From Terrabacter sp. Root85 (lineage in GTDB: Bacteria > Actinomycetota > Actinomycetes > Actinomycetales > Dermatophilaceae), in assembly GCF_001429185.1 (NCBI RefSeq), contig NZ_LMIW01000008.1, forward strand, positions 434,001-498,000: a stretch of DNA of 64,000 nucleotides, in the 5' to 3' direction. How positions within the stretch are numbered: position 1 is the first letter of the stretch; each line of letters begins with the position of its first letter. Shown piece after piece: positions 8,817 to 20,635 of this stretch. Below the pieces are notes generated by a model, which was not told the DNA's origin, did no database searches, and saw only the letters and a program-made list of their open reading frames with translations. The translations under genes were made by a program, and so were the position numbers.

Positions 8817-11153
8817 TCACGGGCTGGAGACGGAGCCACCGTTGGCGATGGTGAGCGTGAAGTTCTCCGCGCCGCACGAACCGCTGATCGGCAGGTGGTT
8901 CCCGTCACCGGCGTAGGTGACGAGCCACTTGTAGTTCGACGCGCTCGCCGTGGCGATCTCGAAGGACGAGTTGGCCGTGACGGCCGTCCCCGCGCCGCTC
9001 AGCGCCTTCGTCTCGGTGTACGCCGGGGTTCCGGTGCACGTCGAGCCGGCGTAGAGCGAGAACGTCACGTTGCCGCTGGGCGTCCCGCCCACGCTGGCGA
9101 TGACGGCGACCGAGTCCTGCGGCCGGAGCGTCTGCGCCGTGGTGAGGGAGGCGGGTGCCCTCGTGACCACGCTGGCCTCGTTGGCATCGCCACACGTCCC
9201 GGCGGCGGGGTCGTTCTGGCTGTTGCCCGCGTAGCTGGCCACCCAGGCGTACTTGCCGGGAGCCGTCGGCGTGAAGGCCGTGGCCGTGGCGGTGGCGGTC
9301 GTGCCCGTCGACCGTGTCGCCGCGACCGTGCTCGTGGCGCCCGCGATGAGGTTGGCACCGGTGCCCGTGTCGACGCAGGACGTCGAGGTGATCGTGTCGC
9401 CGGCGGCGAACGGACCGTAGAGCTTGAACGTCACGTTCCCCGGAGCGATGCCGCCCGAGGGGAAGTAGCCGTTCGAGATCGTCGCCACGTCACTGATCGA
9501 GGTGCCGAGGACGACCGTGGCGGTCGCCTGGGTCGTCACGGACGGGTGCGCCGGTGCGGCGACGACGTCCTCGTTGGCGTCGGTGCAGCCGGTGTTGTGG
9601 CTGGCCGCGTTGTTGTTCGGAGCGTTGCCGCTGTAGGAGGCGAACCAGTGGTACGTCCCGGGTGCTGCAGCGAGGAACTGCGGACTCGGGGTGTTGTAGG
9701 TGCCGTTCCCACTGACGGTGACGGCGCTCGAGGTGTAGGCGACGGTCGTGCAGTCGTCCGGACCGTAGAGCGTGAACGTGATCGTGCCACCCGCGGCCGC
9801 ACCGGCCGTGTTGGTGGTGTTGATCACCGGGCTGGCGGGCTGGCTCGCCAGGCCGCTGATGCTCGCCTGGTCGGTGATCGCCTCGCCGATGTTGACGTCC
9901 GCGCCCGCCGTGGTGCCGAGCGTCGGGGTGACCGGGTCGACGGTGAAGCACTCAGTGCTGCTGGAGTCGCTCGAGCTGGGGATGCCGTTGGCCGAGTCGC
10001 CGCTGAAGGTGGCGCGCCAGCAGTAGCGTCCTGCCGAAGTGACGTAAGCCGTCGGGGAGAGGACCGTCACGGGGTAGGCCGCTCCGGTGAGGTTCGTCGA
10101 ACCCACCGAGGTGCCGCTCGAGGTGCACAGCCCGGGTGAGTCCACCTTGCACAGCGAGAAGGCGACGGAGCCGGCCGGGGTGGCCGTGCCTCCGGTGAGG
10201 CTGACCACGGCAGAGTCCTTCACGGGGACGATGCCGGTCCCGATGGAGAGGTTGCCCACGATCGGGTTGCCGGCGCCCGTCTTGGGCGTCGTCACGGTCG
10301 TCGAGGAGCAGTTGGTGATCGGCGGCGCGTTCTTGAGGATCGTGTCCTTGTAGTCGGCGGTGTCGGAGTTACCGGTCACGGTGCTCGGGATGGTGTTGGC
10401 GAACGACTTGCAGGCCGTCCCACCGCCGAAGATCGTGGCGGTCAGGTCGACTGCCGCCTCGCCCTTGAACCCGTCCGTGCTGAAGGCGGCCTGCGAGACG
10501 CTGGCGTCGAGCGTCGTGCCGGCGCTCAGGGTGAGGTTCGGCTTGGTGCCGGACCACGTGCGCAGGACCAGGTCGCGACTGCCACCCTGCTGGTCCCAGA
10601 GGATCATGAAGTCGCCGGCCCTGCGGTTGGCCCACGGGTTGCAGCTCGCGGTGAGCTGCGCGTCCGTCGCGCTGTCGTACGCGCACGCGGCCGGTGGCGG
10701 GTCCTGCATGAACTCATAGGCGATGAAGCCGCTGCCGCTGTTGGCGTCACGCTCCCACGCGAAGTAGAGCCAGTCATGACCGGTGCTCGTGTCACGCGCG
10801 GTGTCGAGCCACGCGTTGCGCAGGTCGACCTGGGCATTGGGGTTGGTGAGCCCCAGCATCGGTGGTGTGGCGTTGTGGATGACGCCGATCTTCGTCGTGT
10901 TCGAGTTGATCGGCCCGAGCTCCTTGACGCTGCCCGACAGGTCGGTGAGCTGCGTCGAGCCCGCGTCGGGAACGACGCCGTCGATGGTGAACGGGCCGTC
11001 CGCGGCCCGAGCGATGAGCGGGTTCATCAGAACGCCCGCCGTGACCAGCGCGGTCGCCGCGAGCATGCCCGTGGCCTTGCGCCTGAAGCTGCGATGTGTC
11101 CGTCCTGCCGATGAGCTGGACTTCCCCCGAGACACGATCCATGAATGATTCAT
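8817..11153 (-). CDS. Secreted Ig-like repeat protein
   Basis: A 778-residue Ser/Thr/Ala/Gly-rich protein. It has a long basic N-region (residues 1-29), a hydrophobic stretch (30-49) and a likely signal peptidase site after ARA at about residue 50. An N-terminal domain follows with DWLYFAWERDANSG, common in secreted actinobacterial surface proteins. Next come four related units of about 100-115 residues, each with a GNVTFSLY-type strand, a Y-x-W-x-x-x-Y-x-G-D/N strand and paired cysteines, as in bacterial Ig-like domains. No LPXTG or membrane anchor is seen at the C-terminus. An adhesive or surface role is inferred only. ATG at 11153 has TTGGAGA six nt upstream. Confidence 0.8.
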   Translation of the reverse strand: MNHSWIVSRGKSSSSAGRTHRSFRRKATGMLAATALVTAGVLMNPLIARAADGPFTIDGVVPDAGSTQLTDLSGSVKELGPINSNTTKIGVIHNATPPMLGLTNPNAQVDLRNAWLDTARDTSTGHDWLYFAWERDANSGSGFIAYEFMQDPPPAACAYDSATDAQLTASCNPWANRRAGDFMILWDQQGGSRDLVLRTWSGTKPNLTLSAGTTLDASVSQAAFSTDGFKGEAAVDLTATIFGGGTACKSFANTIPSTVTGNSDTADYKDTILKNAPPITNCSSTTVTTPKTGAGNPIVGNLSIGTGIVPVKDSAVVSLTGGTATPAGSVAFSLCKVDSPGLCTSSGTSVGSTNLTGAAYPVTVLSPTAYVTSAGRYCWRATFSGDSANGIPSSSDSSSTECFTVDPVTPTLGTTAGADVNIGEAITDQASISGLASQPASPVINTTNTAGAAAGGTITFTLYGPDDCTTVAYTSSAVTVSGNGTYNTPSPQFLAAAPGTYHWFASYSGNAPNNNAASHNTGCTDANEDVVAAPAHPSVTTQATATVVLGTSISDVATISNGYFPSGGIAPGNVTFKLYGPFAAGDTITSTSCVDTGTGANLIAGATSTVAATRSTGTTATATATAFTPTAPGKYAWVASYAGNSQNDPAAGTCGDANEASVVTRAPASLTTAQTLRPQDSVAVIASVGGTPSGNVTFSLYAGSTCTGTPAYTETKALSGAGTAVTANSSFEIATASASNYKWLVTYAGDGNHLPISGSCGAENFTLTIANGGSVSSP

Positions 11154-11426
11154 GCTCGTCTCCAATGTGTGCCGGTTGTCCGGCCCCCGATCCGGGTGGA
11201 GAGCATCCGTCGGCGGTGGGCCTGCGTCTCGGGTGGCAGAAACCACCACGAGAGCTCCGCCCCCACGGAGTCGCCGCGCAGGGCCGACCAGTGCTCAACT
11301 GTCGACGTTAAGCACGTGACCCAGGTCGCACAGCCGTTCCCCGGATCTCGTCCCTTTTGCGGGTGAAGTCCGGGACGAAGTCGCGAACTGTCCTGCCTTT
11401 CAAGCTATTCCGCGAAATGCACGCCT
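11154..11426. other. Intergenic region upstream of the Ig-like gene
   Basis: 273 nt with no supported gene. It contains a relatively A+T-rich stretch (about 11290-11310 and 11385-11425), unlike the surroundings. On the minus strand TAACGT (rc of 11302-11307 area) is a possible -10 for the Ig-like gene. No clear terminator for the NUDIX-like gene upstream. Confidence 0.4.
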
Positions 11427-11960
11427 TTAGACCGGGAAACCCACGTGCGCCAGTGCTTGGCGCACGAGGACGCCGTGCGAGCCGGGCATCTCACCGCGCA
11501 CGGCGAGAGACGCGGCCTCCTCCGGTGTGACCCAGGAGAGGTCGAGGGCGTCCTGCTGAGGCCGGCAGTCACCCATGACGGCGACGACGAACGCGAGTGA
11601 GACGGCGTGCTGCCGCGGGTCGTGGAAGGGCGTGACGCCGGGCGTCGGGAAGAACTCGGCGACCGTGAACGGCTGCGGCGACAGGGGGATGCGCGGGAGC
11701 GCCATCGGACCGAGGTCGCTCTCGACGTGCCGGGTCAGGGCGTCGCGGATGCGCTCGTGGTAGAGCACGCGACCGCCGACGACCTCCTGGCCGATGCCGC
11801 CGTCGCTGTCGGCGCGGAGCAGCAGCCCGACGTGGGTGACGACGCCGCGGTCGTCGACGCGGACCGGGATGGCGTGGACGTAGAGGATCGGCAGTCGGTC
11901 ACGGGCGTTGTCGAGGTCCTCGCGGCTCAGCCACGCACCCGTCGTGTCCACTTCGGTCAT
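11427..11960 (-). CDS. NUDIX-like protein, DUF4916 family
   Basis: 177 residues matching the actinobacterial DUF4916 pattern: WLSREDLDNARDRLPILYV at the N-terminus, then GGRVLYHERIRDALTRHVES where a NUDIX box would be, then PFTVAEFFPTPGVTPFHDP and DALDLSWVTPEEA. The NUDIX signature is degenerate: the REUXEE core reads RHVESD, so pyrophosphohydrolase activity is doubtful. ATG at 11960 is the first good start; CAGGAT six nt before it may be a weak -10. Confidence 0.8.
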   Translation of the reverse strand: MTEVDTTGAWLSREDLDNARDRLPILYVHAIPVRVDDRGVVTHVGLLLRADSDGGIGQEVVGGRVLYHERIRDALTRHVESDLGPMALPRIPLSPQPFTVAEFFPTPGVTPFHDPRQHAVSLAFVVAVMGDCRPQQDALDLSWVTPEEAASLAVRGEMPGSHGVLVRQALAHVGFPV

Positions 11961-12023
11961 GACGTCATCCTGCCAAACGCGTGCGCCGAGCCCAGGCGCG
12001 GTCCATCCGCGGCGCGTCGGGGG

Positions 12024-13070
12024 TCACCGGAGAGACCGGATCCACGCCCAGAGGACGGCCCCCGAGCGGGCGAGCTGCCGCCGGTCCACGACGGTGGGCA
12101 CGTCGGTGGCCGAGTGGTATGCCGCATACGGCACGCTGCCGAGCCGGACGGCGGGGATGCCGGCCCTCTCGAACGACACGTGGTCGCTCGCCCTGTTGAC
12201 GCACGCCCTGGTCGCGGCGACGGGGACCGCCGCGCGACGGATCGCGTCCGCGAGGGAGGTGTCGGCGCCGCCGACGTGGCACACCGGCACCGCAGCGGCT
12301 CGCACGCCGACCCGGTCGAGCGCGACCATGCCGCGGACCGCACGACGTTCGGACGCGCCCAGTCCGGCGACGAAGTGCCGCGAGCCGAACGCGTACAGCG
12401 TGCCGTTGCCGCCCCGCGCCTCCTCGGCACCGAACGCGACGAACCGCACGGGGAGCGCGCCGGGCTGCTGGAGCGTCATCCGGGCCACCTCGGCCATGAC
12501 CATGAGCCCGGACGCGTTGTCCTCGGCCCCGGGCGACTGCGGCACCGTGTCGAGGTGCGCGCCCACGACGACGTGCGGCTGCGTCGGGTCGAAGCCGGGC
12601 GGGTCGGCGACGACGTCCACCGTCGTGCCGGCGGGGACCCGCACGCCCCACGACACACCGGCGGGCACGGCGACGGGCTGGAGGGTGACGCGGTAGCCGG
12701 CTGCACGCAGCTGCCCCGCGACGTAGGCCGCAGCCCGGTCGCTCGCCGGGCTCGCCGCGTCACGCGGACCGATCCCCGCCAGAGCACGGATGCCGCCGAG
12801 CACCGTGTCGACGTCGAAGGGGTCCGCGCGGGGCGGGGGCACAGGCGAGGCCGAGCGCGAGGGTGAGTCGGAGGGGGAGGTCGACAGAGGCGTCTGGGCG
12901 GCGTCCTCCGTCGACGTCGAGGGCAGCGAGGAGGTCGGCGCGGACACGGGGGACGCGCCCTCGGACCCGGGAGCCGGGGCTCCGCCGGTGCACGCGGTCG
13001 CAGCCGCGAGGAGGGCGACGACGGCCAGCGCGGTGCGCGACCGGCGCCGGCGACGGGTCGAGGCGGCCAT
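12024..13070 (-). CDS. M28-family zinc metallopeptidase lipoprotein
   Basis: A 348-residue secreted aminopeptidase-like protein. An Arg-rich N-region and hydrophobic stretch lead to a lipobox ending at C27 (AATAC), then a Ser/Thr/Pro linker to about residue 90. The peptidase domain shows the M28 metal ligands in order: VGAHLDTV (His), GAEDNASG (Asp), AFGAEEARGG (catalytic and ligand Glu) and AYHSATD (C-terminal His). It probably cleaves N-terminal residues from peptides outside the membrane. Upstream starts in the same frame would run into the FAD oxidoreductase and destroy the signal peptide, so ATG 13070 is preferred. Confidence 0.88.
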   Translation of the reverse strand: MAASTRRRRRSRTALAVVALLAAATACTGGAPAPGSEGASPVSAPTSSLPSTSTEDAAQTPLSTSPSDSPSRSASPVPPPRADPFDVDTVLGGIRALAGIGPRDAASPASDRAAAYVAGQLRAAGYRVTLQPVAVPAGVSWGVRVPAGTTVDVVADPPGFDPTQPHVVVGAHLDTVPQSPGAEDNASGLMVMAEVARMTLQQPGALPVRFVAFGAEEARGGNGTLYAFGSRHFVAGLGASERRAVRGMVALDRVGVRAAAVPVCHVGGADTSLADAIRRAAVPVAATRACVNRASDHVSFERAGIPAVRLGSVPYAAYHSATDVPTVVDRRQLARSGAVLWAWIRSLR

Positions 13071-13177
13071 CCGGCACGCTAACCCGGTCACCTGTGGGTG
13101 GCCGCCGAGCCGCAGGGTCGTGGAGATCCACCGGCGCCTGGTGCCGACACGACTCCACGAAACCCGCGCCGCGGGCC

Positions 13178-14548
13178 TCAGGCGCCGGGAACCGCGAAGA
13201 CCTTGCCCGGGTTCATGATGCCGAGCGGGTCGAAGACGGCCTTGAGGCGACGCTGCCGGTCGAGCTCGGCGTCCCCGAGCTCGAGGCCGAGCCACGGCAC
13301 CTTGACCGACCCGATGCCGTGCTCGCCGGTGATGGTGCCGTCGAGCGACAGCCCGAGCCGGATGAGGTCGTCGAAGGCCTCCCACGCGCGCGCCAGGCTG
13401 TCGGGGTCGTCGTGGGCGAAGACGATCGAGGGGTGCAGGTTGCCGTCGCCGCCGTGGCCGCTCACCGGGATGAGCACCGACCGGCGCTCGGCGATGGCCT
13501 CGATGCCGCGCACGAACTCGGCGAGCCGGCCGATCGGCACGCACATGTCCTCGGCGAGGCGACCGCCCATCGCCTCGAACGCGGTGCTCATGACGCGGCG
13601 CCCCGCGAGCAGCGCCTCCGACTCCTGCGCGTCGTCGGCCACCGCGACGTCGGTCGCCCCCGCGGACTCCAGCAGGGCGGCATACCTCGCGACGTCGTCG
13701 GCGACGTGACCCGGGCGGTCGGACTGCACGAGCAGCACGGCGGCGCAGTCGTCGGGGAACCCGAAGTCGCCGAACGCCTGGATGGCCCGGACGCTCGTGC
13801 GGTCGATGATCTCGAGCAGGCACGGGCGGTGCGGGTCGCGGCGCAGCGCGACGATGCCGGCGACGGCGGCGTCGAGCGAGTCGAAGACGGCCAGGGCCGT
13901 CAGGGCCGGGTCGGGCGCCGGCTCGAGCCGCACGACGGCCTCGGTGACGACGCCGAGCGTGCCCTCGGACCCGACGAAGAGGCCGGTCAGGTCGTAGCCG
14001 GCGACGCCCTTGGCGGTGCGGTGACCCGTGCGCATGACCTCGCCGCCCGGGAGCACGACCTGCAGGGCCTTGACCCAGTCGGACGTGACGCCGTACTTGA
14101 CGCAGCACAGGCCGCCGGCGTTCGTCGCGATGTTGCCGCCGATGGTGCACGTCTCCCACGACGCGGGGTCGGGCCCGTAGAAGAGGCCTGCCGACGCCGC
14201 CGCACGCTTGAGGTCCGCGTTGACGACGCCGGGGCCGACGACGGCATACCCCTCGAGCTCGTTCACCTCGTGGATGGTGTCGAGCGCCTCGACGTTGAGC
14301 ACGATGCAGTCCTCGGTGGCGACGGCACCGCCCGACCGGGACGTGCGCGCTCCCTGCGGGACGACCGCGGTGCCGGTGGCCTGGGCGTGCTCGAGCACGG
14401 CCACGACATCGCTGACGTCGCGCGCCCGGATGACGGCGAAGTCGTCGGGTGGGGGAGCGAGGGCGACGGTCGCGTCGAGCGCGTACGACCGGCGCACGTC
14501 CGCGTCGGTGACCTCACGATGGGCGATCTGCTCGGGCAGGCTGGGCAT
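13178..14548 (-). CDS. FAD-binding oxidoreductase, GlcD/D-lactate dehydrogenase type
   Basis: 456 residues. The PCMH-type FAD domain has VVPQGARTSRSGG (about 62-74), GNIATNAGG and GLFVGSEGTLGVVTEAV. The C-terminal FAD-oxidase domain has SGHGGDGNLHPSI and TGEHGIGSVK, as in the glycolate oxidase GlcD and D-lactate dehydrogenase group. The substrate, a 2-hydroxyacid, is not determined; there is no Fe-S domain and no GlcE/GlcF neighbour. ATG 14548 follows a TAGCCT -10 box by 6 nt, so the mRNA is probably leaderless. Confidence 0.88.
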   Translation of the reverse strand: MPSLPEQIAHREVTDADVRRSYALDATVALAPPPDDFAVIRARDVSDVVAVLEHAQATGTAVVPQGARTSRSGGAVATEDCIVLNVEALDTIHEVNELEGYAVVGPGVVNADLKRAAASAGLFYGPDPASWETCTIGGNIATNAGGLCCVKYGVTSDWVKALQVVLPGGEVMRTGHRTAKGVAGYDLTGLFVGSEGTLGVVTEAVVRLEPAPDPALTALAVFDSLDAAVAGIVALRRDPHRPCLLEIIDRTSVRAIQAFGDFGFPDDCAAVLLVQSDRPGHVADDVARYAALLESAGATDVAVADDAQESEALLAGRRVMSTAFEAMGGRLAEDMCVPIGRLAEFVRGIEAIAERRSVLIPVSGHGGDGNLHPSIVFAHDDPDSLARAWEAFDDLIRLGLSLDGTITGEHGIGSVKVPWLGLELGDAELDRQRRLKAVFDPLGIMNPGKVFAVPGA

Positions 14549-14554
14549 GCTGAC

Positions 14555-14560
14555 AGGCTA
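14555..14560 (-). promoter_or_regulatory. -10 element of a leaderless-type promoter (FAD oxidoreductase)
   Basis: On the minus strand TAGCCT is followed by 6 nt and the ATG at 14548. It shares two bases with the plus-strand -10 of ileS. Confidence 0.45.
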
Positions 14561-14564
14561 GACT
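14559..14564 (+). promoter_or_regulatory. -10 element of the ileS T-box transcript
   Basis: TAGACT, with transcription expected to start near 14571. It overlaps the divergent -10 at 14555-14560. Confidence 0.45.
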
Positions 14565-14570
14565 GGACGG

Positions 14571-14774
14571 CACAGGCGTCGGAGCCGTGTATCAGCGGCG
14601 AGCCTCCGGAAGAACAGGGTCACCCTCCGCGGCGGGTGACCCCCACTAGAACCGGACGGGTGGGCCCGTCACAGCCTTCGACAAGAGCGGCCGTATGCCG
14701 TCTGCCCGAGCGGGCGGGCACGTGCGGCAAGCGGGGTGGTACCGCGGCAGCCTCCGGCAGGAGACGTCGTCCTC
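14571..14774 (+). promoter_or_regulatory. T-box riboswitch (isoleucine, translational type) for ileS
   Basis: The T-box core TGGTACCGCGG at 14737-14747, preceded by GGGG, is diagnostic and pairs with the acceptor end of uncharged tRNA. The upstream Stem I has ATC at 14591-14593 (GTGTATCAGC), an isoleucine specifier, and is short, as in actinobacterial ileS leaders. A hairpin with arms GGGTCACC and GGTGACCC (14618-14641 area) lies between. There is no terminator before the gene. Instead CTCC (14752-14755) can pair with GGAG (14760-14763), which fits Shine-Dalgarno sequestration. Uncharged tRNA-Ile should therefore raise IleS translation. Confidence 0.9.
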
Positions 14775-14822
14775 GTGGCAGAGACGAGCGACCAACAGAC
14801 GCGAACGCAGGAGACCACGAGC

Positions 14823-18103
<3,281 letters not shown>

Positions 18104-18107
<4 letters not shown>

Positions 18108-18721
18108 TCGCCGCGAACCGCGAGGACGAGCTGGAGGCTGCCGACGTGAGCACGACCCCCGACCCCGACCCGACCGACTCCAACCTGGCCGACTCCGGGG
18201 CTCGCACCGACACGCAGCCGACCGACGGGGTGATCGTGCGCGGCGCCGTCGGCGACGACCTGGCGGGCGTCCTGTCCGTCGGGCACCGGACCTGGCTCGC
18301 GACCTACGAGCCGATCGCCGGACCCGAGTACGTCGCCATGGGTCTCGCGAAGTGGTGGACGAGCGACGTCGTCACCGACTCCATCCGCAAGGGCCGCACC
18401 CTCGTGGCCGTCGAGGACGACGAGGTCGTCGGGGTCGCGACGTTCGGGCCCCAGGACGAGTCGTTCGTGCTGTGGAAGCTCTACGTGCTGCCCGGCCACC
18501 ACGGGCACGGGATCGGCTCGCGCCTCATGGACGCCGTCGTGGAGCGGGCCCGCGAGAACGAGCACCCGCGGATCACGCTCTCCTACCTCGAGGGCAACCA
18601 GCAGGCGGCGCGCTTCTACGCGCGACACGGCTTCGTCGAGACGCACCGAGAGGCCCCGGGATCGGGCCTGCCCGAGAGCGTGTGGATGGTCCGCGAGCTG
18701 GGCACGGGGGAGTCCGCATGA
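18104..18721 (+). CDS. GNAT-family N-acetyltransferase
   Basis: 205 residues. The first 40 are acidic and low in structure. The GNAT fold follows, with the acetyl-CoA motif A region [21 protein letters not shown] (Q/R-x-x-G-x-G/A variant H-G-H-G-I-G) and a terminal [17 protein letters not shown]. The acceptor is unknown. The ATG overlaps the ileS stop and the gene's own stop overlaps the folC start, so ileS, this gene and folC are probably translated from one message. A GTG at 18146 would shorten the acidic lead. Confidence 0.82.
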
Positions 18722-20109
18722 ACGGCCGCCCGGACGCCGCCGCGGTGGAGGCCGCGCGCAACCTCGAGGAGATGAAGCGGATGCGCGAGATCGAGGAGGA
18801 GATCCTCGCCCGGGCGCCCGAGAACGACATCGGTCCGTCGCTCGACCGCATCCGCGCGGTCATGGAGCTCGCCGGCGACCCGCAGCGCACCTACCCCTCG
18901 ATCCACCTGACCGGCACGAACGGCAAGACGTCGACGAGCCGCATGATCGACTCGATCCTGCGCGAGACCGGGCTGTCCACCGGCCGCTTCACGTCGCCCC
19001 ACCTGCACGACATCCGTGAGCGGATCACCCTGTCGGGCAAGCCGATCCCGCGTGAGAAGTTCATCGCGGCCTACGAAGAGGTCGCGCCCCTCATCGAGCT
19101 CGTCGACGCCCGGTCAGTCGAGTCGGGCGGTCGCCGGATGAACTTCTTCGAGGTGCTCGTCGCCCTCGCCTACGCCGCGTTCGCCGACGCCCCCGTCGAC
19201 GTCGCGATCATCGAGGTGGGTCTCGGCGGCTCGTGGGACGCCACCAACGTCATCGACGCCCAGGTCGCCGTCGTGACGCCCGTCGACCTCGACCACACCC
19301 ACCTCCTCGGTGACGACGTCGTCTCCATCGCGGAGGAGAAGAGCGGCATCATCAAGGCCGACTCCGTCACCGTCTCGGGCGTGCAGGACGAGGACGTCGC
19401 GCGCGTCCTCCTCGACCGTGTCGAGGAGGTCGGCGGGGCCCGGATCGTCTTCGAGGGCAACGACTTCGGTGTTCTCGCCCGCGAGGTCGCCATCGGTGGC
19501 CAGCAGGTGTCGATCCGAGGTCTCGCGGGGGAGTACGCCGACCTCTTCCTCCCGCTCCACGGCGCGCACCAGGCGAGCAACCTCGCCACCGCCGTCGCGG
19601 CGGTCGAGTCCTTCCTCGGTGGCGGCGAGCAGCGCATCGAGCCGGAGGTGCTGACCGCGGCCGTCGCGGGGATGACCTCGCCGGGGCGCCTCGAGATCGT
19701 CCGGCGGTCACCGACCGTCCTCGTCGACGCGGCCCACAACCCGCACGGTGCCCGGTCCCTCGTGGCTGCGCTCGGGGAGGCGTTCTCCTTCACCCGTCTC
19801 GTCGGGCTCGTCGGCATCGTCGCCGACAAGGACGCCGCCGGGATGCTCGAGGTGCTCGAGCCGGCCCTCGACCACATCGTCGTGACGCGCAGCTCGTCCC
19901 CGCGCGCGATGCGGCCCGAGGCCCTCGGCGCCCTCGCCGTCGAGCTCTTCGGCGAGTCCCGGGTGACGGTCGTCCGCGACCTGCCCGATGCGCTCGAGCA
20001 GGCCGTGACCATCGCCGAGGCCGATGGCATGGGTGGCGGCGTCGTCGCCACGGGGTCGGTCATCACCGCGGGCGAGGTCCGGATGCTCCTCGGCCACACG
20101 GACCTCTGA
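18718..20109 (+). CDS. folC: Bifunctional folylpolyglutamate / dihydrofolate synthase FolC
   Basis: Adds glutamate to (dihydro)folate, keeping it in the cell. A Mur-ligase-type ATPase with P-loop TGTNGKTSTS (about 64-73), the Mg-binding region VEVGLGG-type (IIEVGLGGSWDATNVID) and C-terminal VDAAHNPHGARSLV. It is 463 residues, normal for the family. The chosen ATG overlaps the preceding stop and has GGGGGAG at good spacing; an acidic/basic helix (AARNLEEMKRMREIEEEIL) precedes the domain as in other actinobacterial FolC proteins. Confidence 0.95.
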   Translation: MNGRPDAAAVEAARNLEEMKRMREIEEEILARAPENDIGPSLDRIRAVMELAGDPQRTYPSIHLTGTNGKTSTSRMIDSILRETGLSTGRFTSPHLHDIRERITLSGKPIPREKFIAAYEEVAPLIELVDARSVESGGRRMNFFEVLVALAYAAFADAPVDVAIIEVGLGGSWDATNVIDAQVAVVTPVDLDHTHLLGDDVVSIAEEKSGIIKADSVTVSGVQDEDVARVLLDRVEEVGGARIVFEGNDFGVLAREVAIGGQQVSIRGLAGEYADLFLPLHGAHQASNLATAVAAVESFLGGGEQRIEPEVLTAAVAGMTSPGRLEIVRRSPTVLVDAAHNPHGARSLVAALGEAFSFTRLVGLVGIVADKDAAGMLEVLEPALDHIVVTRSSSPRAMRPEALGALAVELFGESRVTVVRDLPDALEQAVTIAEADGMGGGVVATGSVITAGEVRMLLGHTDL

Positions 20110-20134
20110 CCCCCGCCCCTCCTCGACCCCGACT

Positions 20135-20140
20135 TAGGCT
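20135..20140 (+). promoter_or_regulatory. -10 element of a leaderless-type promoter
   Basis: TAGGCT, then 6 nt, then ATG 20147. This gives the next genes a promoter separate from ileS-folC. Confidence 0.5.
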
Positions 20141-20146
20141 GGCCCC

Positions 20147-20593
20147 ATGCATCCCCTGGTGAAGCTCGTCCTCATCGTCGTCATCGTCGTCGTCGCAGTC
20201 GTCGTGTGGGGACGGGTCATGGGACGCAAGGACCCCGACCGCGAGCTCGTCGGCCTGACGGACACCGTGCGCGCCAGGGTGAGCCGCGAGATCAGCGCCG
20301 GTCACAAGATCAACGCCATCAAGATCTACCGCGAGGCGACCGGGGCTCCGCTCGCCGACGCCAAGCGGGCCGTCGACAGCTGGTTCGTCCCGGGCCAGGG
20401 GCCGGGCGTGCGCGACGCGGCGGCGTCCTACACCGACGGCCGGCTCACCGACGAGGCCCGGTCGCGCATCAGCGAGCTCATCGTCGCCGGTCGGCGCGAG
20501 GACGCGATGAGCCTCTACGCCGAGGCGACGGGGGCGAGCGGGGCCGAGGCCCAGGCCATCATCCGCACCTGGGACACCACCCAGAACTACTGA
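20147..20593 (+). CDS. Membrane-anchored protein with two L7/L12 C-terminal-like repeats
   Basis: 148 residues. One N-terminal membrane helix (residues 4-22, nearly all Val/Ile/Leu), then two related helical units: 45-79 (KINAIKIYREATGAPLADAK core) and 107-142 (REDAMSLYAEATGASGAEAQ core). The pattern K-I-x-x-I-K-x-y-R-E-x-T-G-x-x-L-x-x-A-K resembles the C-terminal domain of ribosomal protein L7/L12, a domain also seen in unrelated actinobacterial membrane proteins. Function unknown. It begins after its own TAGGCT promoter and precedes the DUF4233 gene by 42 nt. Confidence 0.75.
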   Translation: MHPLVKLVLIVVIVVVAVVVWGRVMGRKDPDRELVGLTDTVRARVSREISAGHKINAIKIYREATGAPLADAKRAVDSWFVPGQGPGVRDAAASYTDGRLTDEARSRISELIVAGRREDAMSLYAEATGASGAEAQAIIRTWDTTQNY

Positions 20594-20635
20594 GCCCACC
20601 GGCCACGAGACCCACACCGAGGCAGACACACACCG

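Noticed and set aside
11427-11960. Active NUDIX hydrolase
   Set aside because: The NUDIX box is degenerate at the REUXEE positions; family membership (DUF4916) is supported but the activity is not.
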